From: Sulfurospirillaceae bacterium | GTDB taxonomy: Bacteria; Campylobacterota; Campylobacteria; Campylobacterales; Sulfurospirillaceae | Length of the DNA: 10,562 bases | Direction of reading: 5' to 3' | NCBI GenBank assembly: GCA_028705785.1 | Contig: JAQWCT010000074.1 | Coordinates: 1-10,562 of the forward strand | Shown here: piece after piece, positions 1 through 7,190 of the stretch | Layout: every line of letters begins with the position of its first letter | How positions within the stretch are numbered: the first letter of the stretch is position 1 | Position numbers and translations under genes: made by a program | The notes under the pieces: generated by a model | Database searches by the model: none | What the model was told of the DNA's origin: nothing | Seen by the model: the letters and a program-made list of their open reading frames with translations, nothing else

Positions 1-168
1 GTATCTTCGTATGTTTTATCTAATTTTTCACAGTGCCAAAAAGAATTTTTACCCAAAATCATTATGCATGTTAAAGAGAGTATGAAAGCATTACTCACCA
101 AAGATTTAAAAGAAGTTTCGGTACAATACAGCCTTAAAGAATCTTTGTGTGAAGAGGAAAAACTGTGA
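1..168 (+). CDS. pth: Peptidyl-tRNA hydrolase, C-terminal end (partial)
   Basis: This is the last 55 codons of a gene that begins outside the window; frame 1 is open from base 1 to the TGA at 166-168. The peptide starts VSSYVLSNFS and continues with an acidic/basic helix (KIIMHVKESMKALL). This resembles the C-terminal end of bacterial Pth, where a 'YVL..F' segment precedes the last helix. Pth is a cytosolic enzyme that hydrolyses the ester bond of peptidyl-tRNAs released from stalled ribosomes. None of the catalytic residues (Asn, His and Asp in the N-terminal two thirds) is in view, so the call rests on this short tail plus context: in Campylobacter, as I recall it, pth directly precedes the same permease and lysA. 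The stop overlaps the next gene's GTG start by four bases (GTGA), which suggests translational coupling. Confidence 0.72.
   Translation, partial: VSSYVLSNFSQCQKEFLPKIIMHVKESMKALLTKDLKEVSVQYSLKESLCEEEKL
153..158 (+). promoter_or_regulatory. Shine-Dalgarno site for the GTG-started permease gene
   Basis: AGAGGA lies six bases before the GTG at 165, inside the end of pth. The good spacing supports GTG as the true start; the next in-frame Met codon would remove the first membrane helix. Confidence 0.6.
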
Positions 169-1223
169 AGCTTTTTGAGAGATACATCGTTAAAAACTAT
201 CTCAAAAACTTCTTTATTATTTTCATTGCACTTGATTTTTTCTATGTGGGTGTCGACCTACTGACAAACTATAACAATCTTCCAGACTCGGCTAATTTAC
301 AGATATTATATGCCCTTTTTCAAGCGATGAATGCGGTCAATTATGTGCTACCACTTTCTATCGTTTTTGGTATGATTGTGACGCACTTTGCGATGATTAA
401 ATCCAATGAATTGATTTGTATGTATGCGTCAAGTATCAGTCAAAAAGCATTGGTAAGGCCATTTTTCTTTACCTCTTTGGTGTTAACAATTTTTTATGTG
501 GGACTTAATACTACTGAGTTTGCTTATGCCTATGAATACAGTTCCAATTTGAAAAAATACAATCGAATTTCGACCAATTCTGAAGAGCTTTTTCTAAAAC
601 ATAACAATCAGTATATCTACTTTAAAAAACTTGATCCCATGAAGCAAGTAGCCTATGATGTGAGTATTTTTGAAGTTAATGGCATTGATTTGACAAAAAT
701 TATTCGAGCCTCATCTGCGTATTTTGTCAAAAATCATTGGATATTAGAAGATGCCAATATCACCTATAAACCTGCCATTACTTCGTTAAATGATGCTGGA
801 TTTAGAAGCGAAAAAATCAATAAACTTCAAACTATGGAAGATTTTAAACCCAAAATCATGGACAATGTATACCAAAGTGAATATGCACTCTCCATCAGTG
901 ATGGCATGGATGCCTTAGCTTTTTTTAGCGCGCAAGGTGTCAATACCAATAAGATCAAAGCGACCCTTTTCTACCAACTCTTTTTCCCTTTTTTCGCACC
1001 TTTTTTGATTGTCATTTTATACTATAAAGCCCCTGTTATGAGCCGCTATTTTAATACTGCTCTCATCTCCTCTTCCTTTGCTTTTATAGCGCTTATTGTT
1101 TGGAGTGGACTTTTTTTACTCAGTCGTTTGAGTGCCAATGGTGTTTTATTCTCAGAAATAGGCATTTTATCGCCCATCATTATTCTCTCCTTTATGGGAC
1201 TTTACTTTTACCATAAACGCTAA
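165..1223 (+). CDS. lptG: LptF/LptG (YjgP/YjgQ) family permease
   Basis: This is a 352-residue inner-membrane protein of the LptF/LptG family, the membrane half of the LptB2FG ABC transporter that extracts lipopolysaccharide and passes it to LptC/LptA. The layout fits the family. It has a short cytoplasmic start with the typical LFERYIVKNYLKNF segment, hydrophobic helices near residues 15-35, 50-78 and 98-118, a soluble periplasmic region of about 145 residues (119-265, the beta-jellyroll position), then helices near 268-288, 300-320 and 331-349. The length is normal for the family. Translation starts at GTG, supported by an AGAGGA ribosome site, and overlaps the pth stop by four bases. LptF and LptG are hard to tell apart by eye; I use lptG because the homologue at this locus in relatives is usually so named, but the partner could equally be the one encoded elsewhere. 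The family is clear and the exact paralogue less so. Confidence 0.82.
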   Translation: MKLFERYIVKNYLKNFFIIFIALDFFYVGVDLLTNYNNLPDSANLQILYALFQAMNAVNYVLPLSIVFGMIVTHFAMIKSNELICMYASSISQKALVRPFFFTSLVLTIFYVGLNTTEFAYAYEYSSNLKKYNRISTNSEELFLKHNNQYIYFKKLDPMKQVAYDVSIFEVNGIDLTKIIRASSAYFVKNHWILEDANITYKPAITSLNDAGFRSEKINKLQTMEDFKPKIMDNVYQSEYALSISDGMDALAFFSAQGVNTNKIKATLFYQLFFPFFAPFLIVILYYKAPVMSRYFNTALISSSFAFIALIVWSGLFLLSRLSANGVLFSEIGILSPIIILSFMGLYFYHKR

Positions 1224-1255
1224 TTTGAACGCTCTTTAATCATCTTTTTCTAAAC

Positions 1256-1268
1256 TTTTTGCTAAAAT
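1256..1268 (+). promoter_or_regulatory. Sigma-70 type promoter upstream of lysA
   Basis: The 79-base gap between the permease gene and lysA contains TTTTTG directly before C-TAAAAT (-10 hexamer at 1263-1268). A T-rich stretch followed by an extended -10 and no clear -35 box is the usual sigma-70 promoter form in Campylobacterota. The predicted transcription start is around 1275, giving a leader of about 28 bases before the lysA ATG, too short for a lysine riboswitch. I see no hairpin with a T-run in the gap, so read-through from the pth/permease genes is also possible. It is the only convincing intergenic promoter in the window and probably serves lysA through dxs. Confidence 0.6.
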
Positions 1269-1302
1269 AGATGAATTTCTATTATTATCACTAAGGTTTA
1301 AA

Positions 1303-2511
1303 ATGGTTGATTTTTCCTCTTTGGCACAAAAATATGGCTCTCCTCTTTATGTTTATGATTTTGATGTCATAACTCAAAAATTTACAGTACTCAAAGAGGC
1401 TTTTAAAGCTCGAAAATCACTGATTTGTTTTGCAGCAAAAGCTAATTCTAATTTATCGGTTTTAAAACATATTGCAAAGCTTGGTGCAGGGTGTGATTGT
1501 GTTTCTATTGGAGAAGTCAAAAGAGCTTTACATGTAGGCATTCCCAAATATAAAATCATCTTTAGTGGCGTAGGCAAAAGAGATGACGAAATCGAAGAAG
1601 CTCTTAAAAATGATATTTTGATGATTAATCTTGAAAGCGAAGAAGAGATGGGTCGGGTGGAGATGATTGCACAAAAGTTAGGTGTGATTGCACGCATTAG
1701 TATCCGTGTCAATCCTAACATTGATGCTAAAACACATCCTTATATCTCCACAGGACTCCATGAAAATAAATTTGGGGTAGATATTGATAGTGCTAAACGG
1801 ATGTATATTCATGCTAAAAATTCAACTTCTCTAGACCCAGTAGGCATTCATTTTCATATCGGTAGTCAAATAACTGAAGTAGAGCCTTTTAGAGAAGCTG
1901 CTTTGGTGTTGGCTAATTTAGTACGCAATCTTAAATCCCTCAAAATTGACATTAAGTTTTTTGATGTGGGTGGCGGTGTGGGTATCCAATACAAAGATGA
2001 AACGACCATTCCTTTATATGACTATGCGCAAGCTATTTTTAGTGCGCTTAGTGGTTTGGATGTGACCCTTGTGTGTGAACCGGGACGCTATTTGGTAGGA
2101 GATTGTGGATATTTTTTGACCCGTGTTTTATATGAAAAAAACAATGGATTTAAGCGGTTTGTGATTGTCGATGGCGCGATGAATGACCTTATCCGCCCTA
2201 GTTTGTATGGCGCGTACCATGAGATAGAAGTGTATGGAAAAGAAAATGCTCAAGAAACTTCATTGGCAGATGTTGTAGGCCCTATTTGCGAAAGTGGTGA
2301 CTTTTTTGCGAAAAATATTGAACTTCCAAGCCTTGAACATGATGATTTACTTGTCGTTAAAAGCGCAGGAGCGTATGGGTTTACGATGAGTAGTAATTAT
2401 AATAGCAGAAGTAGAGTGGCTGAAGTTGCACTTGAAGAAGGGGAAGACAGACTTATTCGTCAGCGAGAATCTTTTGAGGATTTAATCGCACTAGAGAGAA
2501 AATATCTATGA
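1303..2511 (+). CDS. lysA: Diaminopimelate decarboxylase
   Basis: This 402-residue PLP enzyme decarboxylates meso-diaminopimelate to L-lysine, the last step of the DAP pathway, in the cytosol. It is a fold-type III (alanine racemase-like barrel) decarboxylase. The PLP lysine is K46 in CFAAKANSN. HFHIGSQ at 183-189 and the glycine loop DVGGGVG (221-227) bind the cofactor and its phosphate. CEPGR at 258-262 and CESGD at 329-333 (C329 from the partner subunit in the dimer) are the substrate and active-site motifs, and GAYG at 356-359 supplies the late tyrosine. All expected residues are present and the length is normal. The ATG at 1303 has a TAAGG ribosome site six bases upstream and follows the promoter in the preceding gap. 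The gene ends in an ATGA overlap with the HAD gene. It is likely the first gene of the long transcript. Confidence 0.96.
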   Translation: MVDFSSLAQKYGSPLYVYDFDVITQKFTVLKEAFKARKSLICFAAKANSNLSVLKHIAKLGAGCDCVSIGEVKRALHVGIPKYKIIFSGVGKRDDEIEEALKNDILMINLESEEEMGRVEMIAQKLGVIARISIRVNPNIDAKTHPYISTGLHENKFGVDIDSAKRMYIHAKNSTSLDPVGIHFHIGSQITEVEPFREAALVLANLVRNLKSLKIDIKFFDVGGGVGIQYKDETTIPLYDYAQAIFSALSGLDVTLVCEPGRYLVGDCGYFLTRVLYEKNNGFKRFVIVDGAMNDLIRPSLYGAYHEIEVYGKENAQETSLADVVGPICESGDFFAKNIELPSLEHDDLLVVKSAGAYGFTMSSNYNSRSRVAEVALEEGEDRLIRQRESFEDLIALERKYL

Positions 2512-3272
2512 GTTATCTCATCGATGTACAAGGAACTCTCATTGATGATGTGCACAAAAAACCGATAGAAGGTGCGATTGATTTTATTGAAGCACTCAAT
2601 GCCCAAAAAATTCCTTTTGTAGTTGTTACCAATAACACGAAAATTCCAAGCTTAGAGTTTCACCAATTTTTATGCAATTTAGGATTTAATATACCTAAAA
2701 ACAATTATCTTGACCCTTTTATGGCGCTAGAAAAAGTCTTACATGTAAAGAACATTAAGAGTTTTGGCGCAGATGAATTTGTCAGCGTTATGGACAAAAT
2801 GGGTTATGACCAAAATGCGCTAAAGCCTGAAGCTATCGTGATAGCGAGTAAAAAAGATTTTAGCTCTAATGATTACGCGTTGATGATAGAGAGTGTTTTA
2901 GGTGGTGCAAAGATTGTCGGAATGCATGCGACAAGCATTTATGCTAAAGATAAAAGGCGTTATCCTGGTGTGGGAGCTATCTTAGAGATGCTTTCTTATG
3001 CAACGGGCGCAAGTTACGAGGTGGTGGGTAAACCTAGTACGCTGTTTTATAATGAGGCGTTAAAGCTTTTAAATGCACAACAACAAACCCATGATTTTAG
3101 CGAAGTTACCATGATAAGCGATGATGCTATTGGCGATTTGGTTGGGGCTAAAAAACTGGGGATGAAGACGATTTTAGTACTCAGTGGCAAAGTGCAAAGC
3201 GAGGATGAAGTCTTACATGTAAGGACTTTTTTAGATAGCATTGTTTCACATATGGGTGCTTTAAAGGGATGA
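2508..3272 (+). CDS. NagD-like HAD-superfamily (subclass IIA) hydrolase
   Basis: This 254-residue cytosolic protein has the HAD fold. Motif I is IDVQGTL with the nucleophile D6 near the N-terminus. Motif II is VVVTNNT (T41). Motif III is K175 in VGKPST. Motif IV is MISDDAIGD (D205, D210) followed by LVGAKKLGMKTILVLSG, a typical end of the NagD/subclass IIA group. The cap domain lies between motifs II and III, roughly residues 60-170, as in subclass IIA. The second motif I position, normally the acid/base Asp (DxD), is Gln (Q8). Some relatives (LHPP and HDHD2 of animals, as I recall) have Ser there, so activity is not excluded but typical phosphatase chemistry may be altered. The substrate is unknown. 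It is translationally coupled to lysA through ATGA and lies just before pheA, which hints at a housekeeping role but does not identify a step. The fold is certain, the function open. Confidence 0.85.
   Translation: MSYLIDVQGTLIDDVHKKPIEGAIDFIEALNAQKIPFVVVTNNTKIPSLEFHQFLCNLGFNIPKNNYLDPFMALEKVLHVKNIKSFGADEFVSVMDKMGYDQNALKPEAIVIASKKDFSSNDYALMIESVLGGAKIVGMHATSIYAKDKRRYPGVGAILEMLSYATGASYEVVGKPSTLFYNEALKLLNAQQQTHDFSEVTMISDDAIGDLVGAKKLGMKTILVLSGKVQSEDEVLHVRTFLDSIVSHMGALKG
3262..3267 (+). promoter_or_regulatory. Shine-Dalgarno site that decides the pheA start
   Basis: TAAAGG (followed by GA) ends only one base before the ATG at 3269 but seven bases before the ATG at 3275. Ribosome-site spacing therefore favours the second ATG, two codons downstream. 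It lies in the last codons of the HAD gene. Confidence 0.5.
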
Positions 3273-3274
3273 AA

Positions 3275-4342
3275 ATGGAAGGAATTGATAAATATCGCAA
3301 AGAGATTGATCTTTTGGATGACCAGATTTTAAAATTGCTTAATGAACGGATGGAAAAAGTCAAAGAGATTGGTAGGCTTAAGCAAACAACAGGTACGGCA
3401 ATTTATCGTCCTGAGAGAGAAAAAGAGATATTAGACCGCCTTAAATCACTTAATCAAGGCGCTTTAAATGCCCAAGCGATAGATGCTATTTTTTTAGAAG
3501 TGTTTGCGGTCAGTCGTAATTTAGAATTTCCTGAAAAGGTGGCTTATTTAGGGCCAGATGGAAGCTATACACATCAAGTTGCCGAGAGTCGCTTTGGTGC
3601 AATGGGCAATTATATAGGGCTTAGTTCCATTGAAGCGGTGTTTCATGTCCTTGAAAACGGTGAAGCAAAATATGGCGTCGTACCAGTAGAAAACAATACT
3701 GAGGGCGCAGTGGGAACGACACTGGATTGCCTTGGAAAGTTTAACTCGAAAATTGTAGCTGAGATTTATATGGACATCCACCACTCTTTTGCGACTGTTT
3801 GTGAGGATATTAAAAAAATAAAACGCGTCTATTCACATCCGCAAGGGTATAACCAATGCAGGCGATTTTTAGAAGAACATATGCTTTTAGGGGTTGAGTT
3901 TATCCCCACTAAATCGACAGCAGAAGCGGCACAAAAAGCGGTTAAAGATGAAGAATCTGCTGCCATTTGCTCGCATATTGCCGCGAAATTGGTGAATTTA
4001 CCTATTTTATTTGGCAAGATTGAAGACAATATGGCAAACCAAACACGATTTATTATTCTCAGTGATTTTAAAAACAAAAAAGGGGTACATAATAAAACCT
4101 CAATTTTGGCAAAAACAGATGATAAACCCGGTGGTCTTGTGGAATTTTTACAAACCTTTCAATCACAAAAAGTCAATCTTACGAAGATTGAGTCTCGCCC
4201 AACCAAAGAGAGAGGTTTTCAGTCCATTTTTTATATGGATTTTGAGGGACACATTGATGATGAAAACATTCAAAGAGTGTTAGAAGAAAATAAAGACAGA
4301 TACGATATTAAATGGCTTGGAAGCTATATTTGCGGAGGATGA
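3275..4342 (+). CDS. pheA: Bifunctional chorismate mutase / prephenate dehydratase (P-protein)
   Basis: This enzyme converts chorismate to prephenate and then to phenylpyruvate, the committed route to phenylalanine. Residue numbers here count from the in-frame ATG at 3269. An AroQ-type chorismate mutase occupies about 1-88, with R10, R27, K38 and R50/E51 matching the E. coli active-site pattern. Prephenate dehydratase occupies about 90-270, with YLGPDGSYTH, VENNTEGAVG, SHPQGYNQC and the catalytic NQTRF (T259, R260, F261). A C-terminal ACT domain (about 275-357) has GGLV at 288-291, a variant of GALV, and ESRP at 308-311, the phenylalanine-binding motifs, so feedback inhibition is expected. 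The length is normal for the fusion. The ATG at 3269 overlaps the HAD stop, but a TAAAGG site is well spaced only for 3275, which I prefer; the chorismate mutase is unaffected. hisC follows three bases after the stop. Confidence 0.93.
   Translation: MEGIDKYRKEIDLLDDQILKLLNERMEKVKEIGRLKQTTGTAIYRPEREKEILDRLKSLNQGALNAQAIDAIFLEVFAVSRNLEFPEKVAYLGPDGSYTHQVAESRFGAMGNYIGLSSIEAVFHVLENGEAKYGVVPVENNTEGAVGTTLDCLGKFNSKIVAEIYMDIHHSFATVCEDIKKIKRVYSHPQGYNQCRRFLEEHMLLGVEFIPTKSTAEAAQKAVKDEESAAICSHIAAKLVNLPILFGKIEDNMANQTRFIILSDFKNKKGVHNKTSILAKTDDKPGGLVEFLQTFQSQKVNLTKIESRPTKERGFQSIFYMDFEGHIDDENIQRVLEENKDRYDIKWLGSYICGG
4334..4338 (+). promoter_or_regulatory. Strong Shine-Dalgarno site for hisC
   Basis: GGAGG sits in the last codons of pheA, seven bases before the hisC ATG at 4346. 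It is the best match to the 16S anti-SD sequence in the window and supports independent, efficient initiation of hisC. Confidence 0.6.
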
Positions 4343-4345
4343 GAG

Positions 4346-5446
4346 ATGCAATTTAACGATGTTTTAGACAATTTAAAAATCTACGAAGCGGGTAAGCCTA
4401 TCGAGCTTGTAGTACGAGAATATGGTATTGAAGCTAAAGATGTTATCAAACTTGCGAGCAATGAAAACCCAAGAGGTTGTAGCCCAAAAGTCATTGAAGC
4501 TGTGTGCAAAGAAGCTTCAAAAATGAACCTTTACCCTGATGACAGTATGTATGAACTTAAAGAAGCATTGGCTAAAAAGTTTAGTGTTAAAGAAGATAAT
4601 GTCATTATTGGTGCAGGAAGTGACCAAGTCATCTCTTTTGCCGTTCATGCTAAAGTCAATGCAAAAAGTGCTGTTTTAATGGCAGGCATTACTTTTGCGA
4701 TGTATGAGATTTACGCGGCGCAAACGGGGGCTAGGATTTTAAAAACTCCTGCATCCCAGCATAATTTGGCACAAATGCTTGAGATGTACAAAGCCAATCC
4801 TGATATTTCAGTCATCTTTCTATGTCTTCCTAACAATCCTTTGGGTGAGTGTTTAGATACCAAAGAAGTATACGCTTTTCTTGACCAAATTAGCCCTGAA
4901 ACATTGGTGATTATCGATGGAGCTTATCAAGAGTATGCAAGTTTTAAAGACCCAGCCAAAAAAATAGTTCCGAGTGAAATCATTGCTAAGTATCCCAATA
5001 CGATTTATCTAGGGACTTTTTCCAAAGCTTATGGATTGGGAGGAATGCGTTGTGGTTATGGTATTGCTCAGTCTGAAATGATTAAAGCGCTTCTTAAACT
5101 TCGCGCTCCTTTTAACATTACTAATCTTACACTCAAAGCGGCGATTGTTGCCCTTAGTGATGAAGCGTTTGTGCAAAATTCTCTGAAAGAAAACTTTGAG
5201 CAGATGAAAGTTTACGAAGCTTTTGCGAAATCGTTAGGATTTGAGTTTATATCAAGTTATACCAATTTTATCACACTAGAATTTGATGCGTCGAAAAATT
5301 CTTCCCTCATTGCGCAAAAACTGATGGAAAAGGGTATAATCGTAAGAAATTTAGGGGCTTATGGGATGAATGCTATTCGCGTAACGATTGGTACACCAGA
5401 GCAAAATGTGCGCTTTTTTGAACTGTTTAAAACAGTCTATATGTAA
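4346..5446 (+). CDS. hisC: Histidinol-phosphate / aromatic aminotransferase
   Basis: This 366-residue class I/II PLP aminotransferase belongs to the HisC family. It transfers the amino group between glutamate and imidazole-acetol phosphate in histidine synthesis; many HisC enzymes also accept phenylpyruvate and related keto acids. Visible landmarks are LASNENP (36-42), GAGSDQ (90-94 loop), LPNNPLG (161-167, the NPxNPTG equivalent), DGAYQEY with D191 and Y194, the PLP lysine K227 in GTFSKAYGLGG, R235, and near the end R334 and R345 for substrate phosphate or carboxylate binding. The size is typical. It starts at an ATG with a strong GGAGG site, three bases after pheA. Sitting directly after the gene that makes phenylpyruvate, away from any other his gene in view, it may well supply both histidinol-phosphate and phenylalanine transamination. 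That dual role is inference. Confidence 0.92.
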   Translation: MQFNDVLDNLKIYEAGKPIELVVREYGIEAKDVIKLASNENPRGCSPKVIEAVCKEASKMNLYPDDSMYELKEALAKKFSVKEDNVIIGAGSDQVISFAVHAKVNAKSAVLMAGITFAMYEIYAAQTGARILKTPASQHNLAQMLEMYKANPDISVIFLCLPNNPLGECLDTKEVYAFLDQISPETLVIIDGAYQEYASFKDPAKKIVPSEIIAKYPNTIYLGTFSKAYGLGGMRCGYGIAQSEMIKALLKLRAPFNITNLTLKAAIVALSDEAFVQNSLKENFEQMKVYEAFAKSLGFEFISSYTNFITLEFDASKNSSLIAQKLMEKGIIVRNLGAYGMNAIRVTIGTPEQNVRFFELFKTVYM

Positions 5447-5462
5447 GAAAAGAGAAGCATAA

Positions 5463-7190
5463 ATGGAGTTAAAAACACTTTTAAATCAGATAGCGACTTT
5501 ATTACAAAACTTAGCACTGCGTCAAAAAATTGTTGCTGCAGTTTCGATTGCGGTATTGATTGGTTTTTTGGTGTTTTTAACACTCTATAAAAATTCTAAT
5601 TCGAGCATTGCCAATGGGTATAGTGTTCTTTTTGAAAACACAACCGCAGGGGATTCTGCACTTATCTTACAACAACTTGAAAAAGATAAAATTCCTTATA
5701 AAATCTTAAATGAAGGGACTATCGCAGTTCCCTCTAACATCGTTTATAAAGAGAGAATTGCTATCGCAGCTTTGGGGATTCCAAAAAACAGCAAAGTTGG
5801 TTTTGAGATTTTTGATAAAGCGGAGTTTGGTGCTACCGATTTTGAGCAAAAGATAAAATATATTAGAGCACTTGAGGGCGAACTTGCTAGAACGATTGAG
5901 GGTCTAGGTCCAATTTCAAATGCAAGTGTACATATCGCCGTTCCAAAAGAGACAGTGTTTGCTCAAAAACAAGCCTCTTCAACTGCTTCTATCGTCCTTA
6001 ATATCCGCCCTAACATGACCTTAGGATTGAAACAAATCGTAGGTATTAAAAATCTTGTGGCAGCTTCAGTCGCCAATCTCTCAGCAGAGAGTGTCTCTAT
6101 CGTGAACCAAGATGGAGAACCTTTGGGTGATCAAGAGAGTGGTGTCTTTCAAGGTGAATTAGTTAAAACTCAAATTCGCTATAAAAAAGAGTTTGAAAAT
6201 AATTTTGAGCAAAAAATCATGCAAGTTTTAGCCCCTGTTATTGGTGGTGTAGATAAAGTGAATGCTAAGGTAGCTATTGATTTTGATTTTTCTCAACAAG
6301 ATTTTGTGAGCGAGATTTATGACCCAAACTCTGTTCCTAGAAGTGAGCAGAGTGTTGAAGAAAAAAGAGAAGGGAAAGAGCCTCAAGATGTAGGCGGTGT
6401 TCCAGGAGCCATAAGTAACATAGGTCCTGTACAAGGACTTGAGAGCAATAAGAAAAGTGAAACTTATCAAAAAAGTTCGACAACAACTAATTATGAAATT
6501 TCTAAAAAAGTGGTTAATTCAAAAGATGAATTTGCTAAGATAAAAAGACTTACTGTTGCTGTGGTTGTTGATGGAAATTATAAATATGGTGTTGATAGTG
6601 ATGGCAAAAAAAAGAGTGAATTAGAGTACTTTCCCCTTTCCAAAGAGCAAGTGGATTCTATTCGTGATGTAGTTAAACAAACCGTTGGTTTTAATCCTGC
6701 TAGAGGTGATGAAGTAACGGTGAGTAATCTTGAGTTTAAGCCACTTCAAGGCGATGGTAAGGCTGCACCAACCAAAGATTTTATGGACAAAATGTCTAAT
6801 TATGTTTCGCCTTTATTTCCATTGTTGAAATATCTACTTGTGGCTGGATTATTATTTATCTTCTATAAAAAAGTCATCATTCCATTTAGTCAAAAAATGG
6901 TGGAAAATAAAGTAGAAGATTTTGAAGAAGAAATCGAAGAAATCAGGGCAGAAGAAGATGGTGCTGAGGATACGCTTGAAAAATTCAGACAAGCTCGCAA
7001 AAAAGTGGAAGATCAATTGGGCATTGGTAAAGACTTTAACGAAGATGCCCTTAAATATGATGTATTATTAGAAAAGCTCAAACATCTAGCAGAGCAGAAA
7101 AGTGAAGAATTTTCAGGATTATTGCAATCCATGATACGCAATGAAAGCGACTATGATATTAAAAATAGTACTTCTAAGGATATTACATGA
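5463..7190 (+). CDS. fliF: Flagellar MS-ring protein FliF
   Basis: FliF forms the inner-membrane MS ring, the first-built platform of the flagellar basal body, which houses the type III export gate and carries the C ring. The 575-residue protein has a membrane helix at about 23-41, periplasmic ring-building motifs (about 48-220, including the conserved FEIFDKAEFGATDFEQKI segment and the ALEGELARTIEGL helix), and a third ring-building region of about 230-430. The latter holds a charged, low-complexity insertion (about 288-345), the beta-collar position. A second membrane helix lies at about 449-469. An acidic cytoplasmic tail follows, whose last 40 or so residues (DALKYDVLLEKLKHLAEQ onward) are where FliG binds. 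The gene follows hisC by 16 bases with only a weak AGAGAAG ribosome site and overlaps fliG by ATGA, so FliF and FliG synthesis is probably coupled. I see no sigma-54 or sigma-28 promoter before it. Confidence 0.96.
   Translation: MELKTLLNQIATLLQNLALRQKIVAAVSIAVLIGFLVFLTLYKNSNSSIANGYSVLFENTTAGDSALILQQLEKDKIPYKILNEGTIAVPSNIVYKERIAIAALGIPKNSKVGFEIFDKAEFGATDFEQKIKYIRALEGELARTIEGLGPISNASVHIAVPKETVFAQKQASSTASIVLNIRPNMTLGLKQIVGIKNLVAASVANLSAESVSIVNQDGEPLGDQESGVFQGELVKTQIRYKKEFENNFEQKIMQVLAPVIGGVDKVNAKVAIDFDFSQQDFVSEIYDPNSVPRSEQSVEEKREGKEPQDVGGVPGAISNIGPVQGLESNKKSETYQKSSTTTNYEISKKVVNSKDEFAKIKRLTVAVVVDGNYKYGVDSDGKKKSELEYFPLSKEQVDSIRDVVKQTVGFNPARGDEVTVSNLEFKPLQGDGKAAPTKDFMDKMSNYVSPLFPLLKYLLVAGLLFIFYKKVIIPFSQKMVENKVEDFEEEIEEIRAEEDGAEDTLEKFRQARKKVEDQLGIGKDFNEDALKYDVLLEKLKHLAEQKSEEFSGLLQSMIRNESDYDIKNSTSKDIT

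Noticed and set aside
1224..1302. Terminator or lysine riboswitch in the gap before lysA
   Set aside because: The gap is 79 bases, far shorter than a lysine riboswitch, and I see no GC-rich hairpin followed by a T-run; the T-rich stretch belongs to the promoter.
1374..1721. Antisense reading frame of 115 codons within lysA, and similar antisense frames at 3548-3784, 3829-4077, 6228-6470 and 8628-8921
   Set aside because: Their translations show no recognisable domain and lie opposite well-conserved genes; they look like shadows of the codon bias of the sense genes.
4011..4283. Same-strand 90-codon frame inside pheA, and a 70-codon frame inside fliG (7401-7613)
   Set aside because: They are out of frame with conserved ACT and FliG domain sequence, have no convincing ribosome site, and give peptides unlike any family I know.
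6320..6500. Charged, low-complexity stretch in FliF as a sign of insertion
   Set aside because: Variable, charged sequence is usual in the beta-collar part of FliF, and the flanking ring-building segments are intact.
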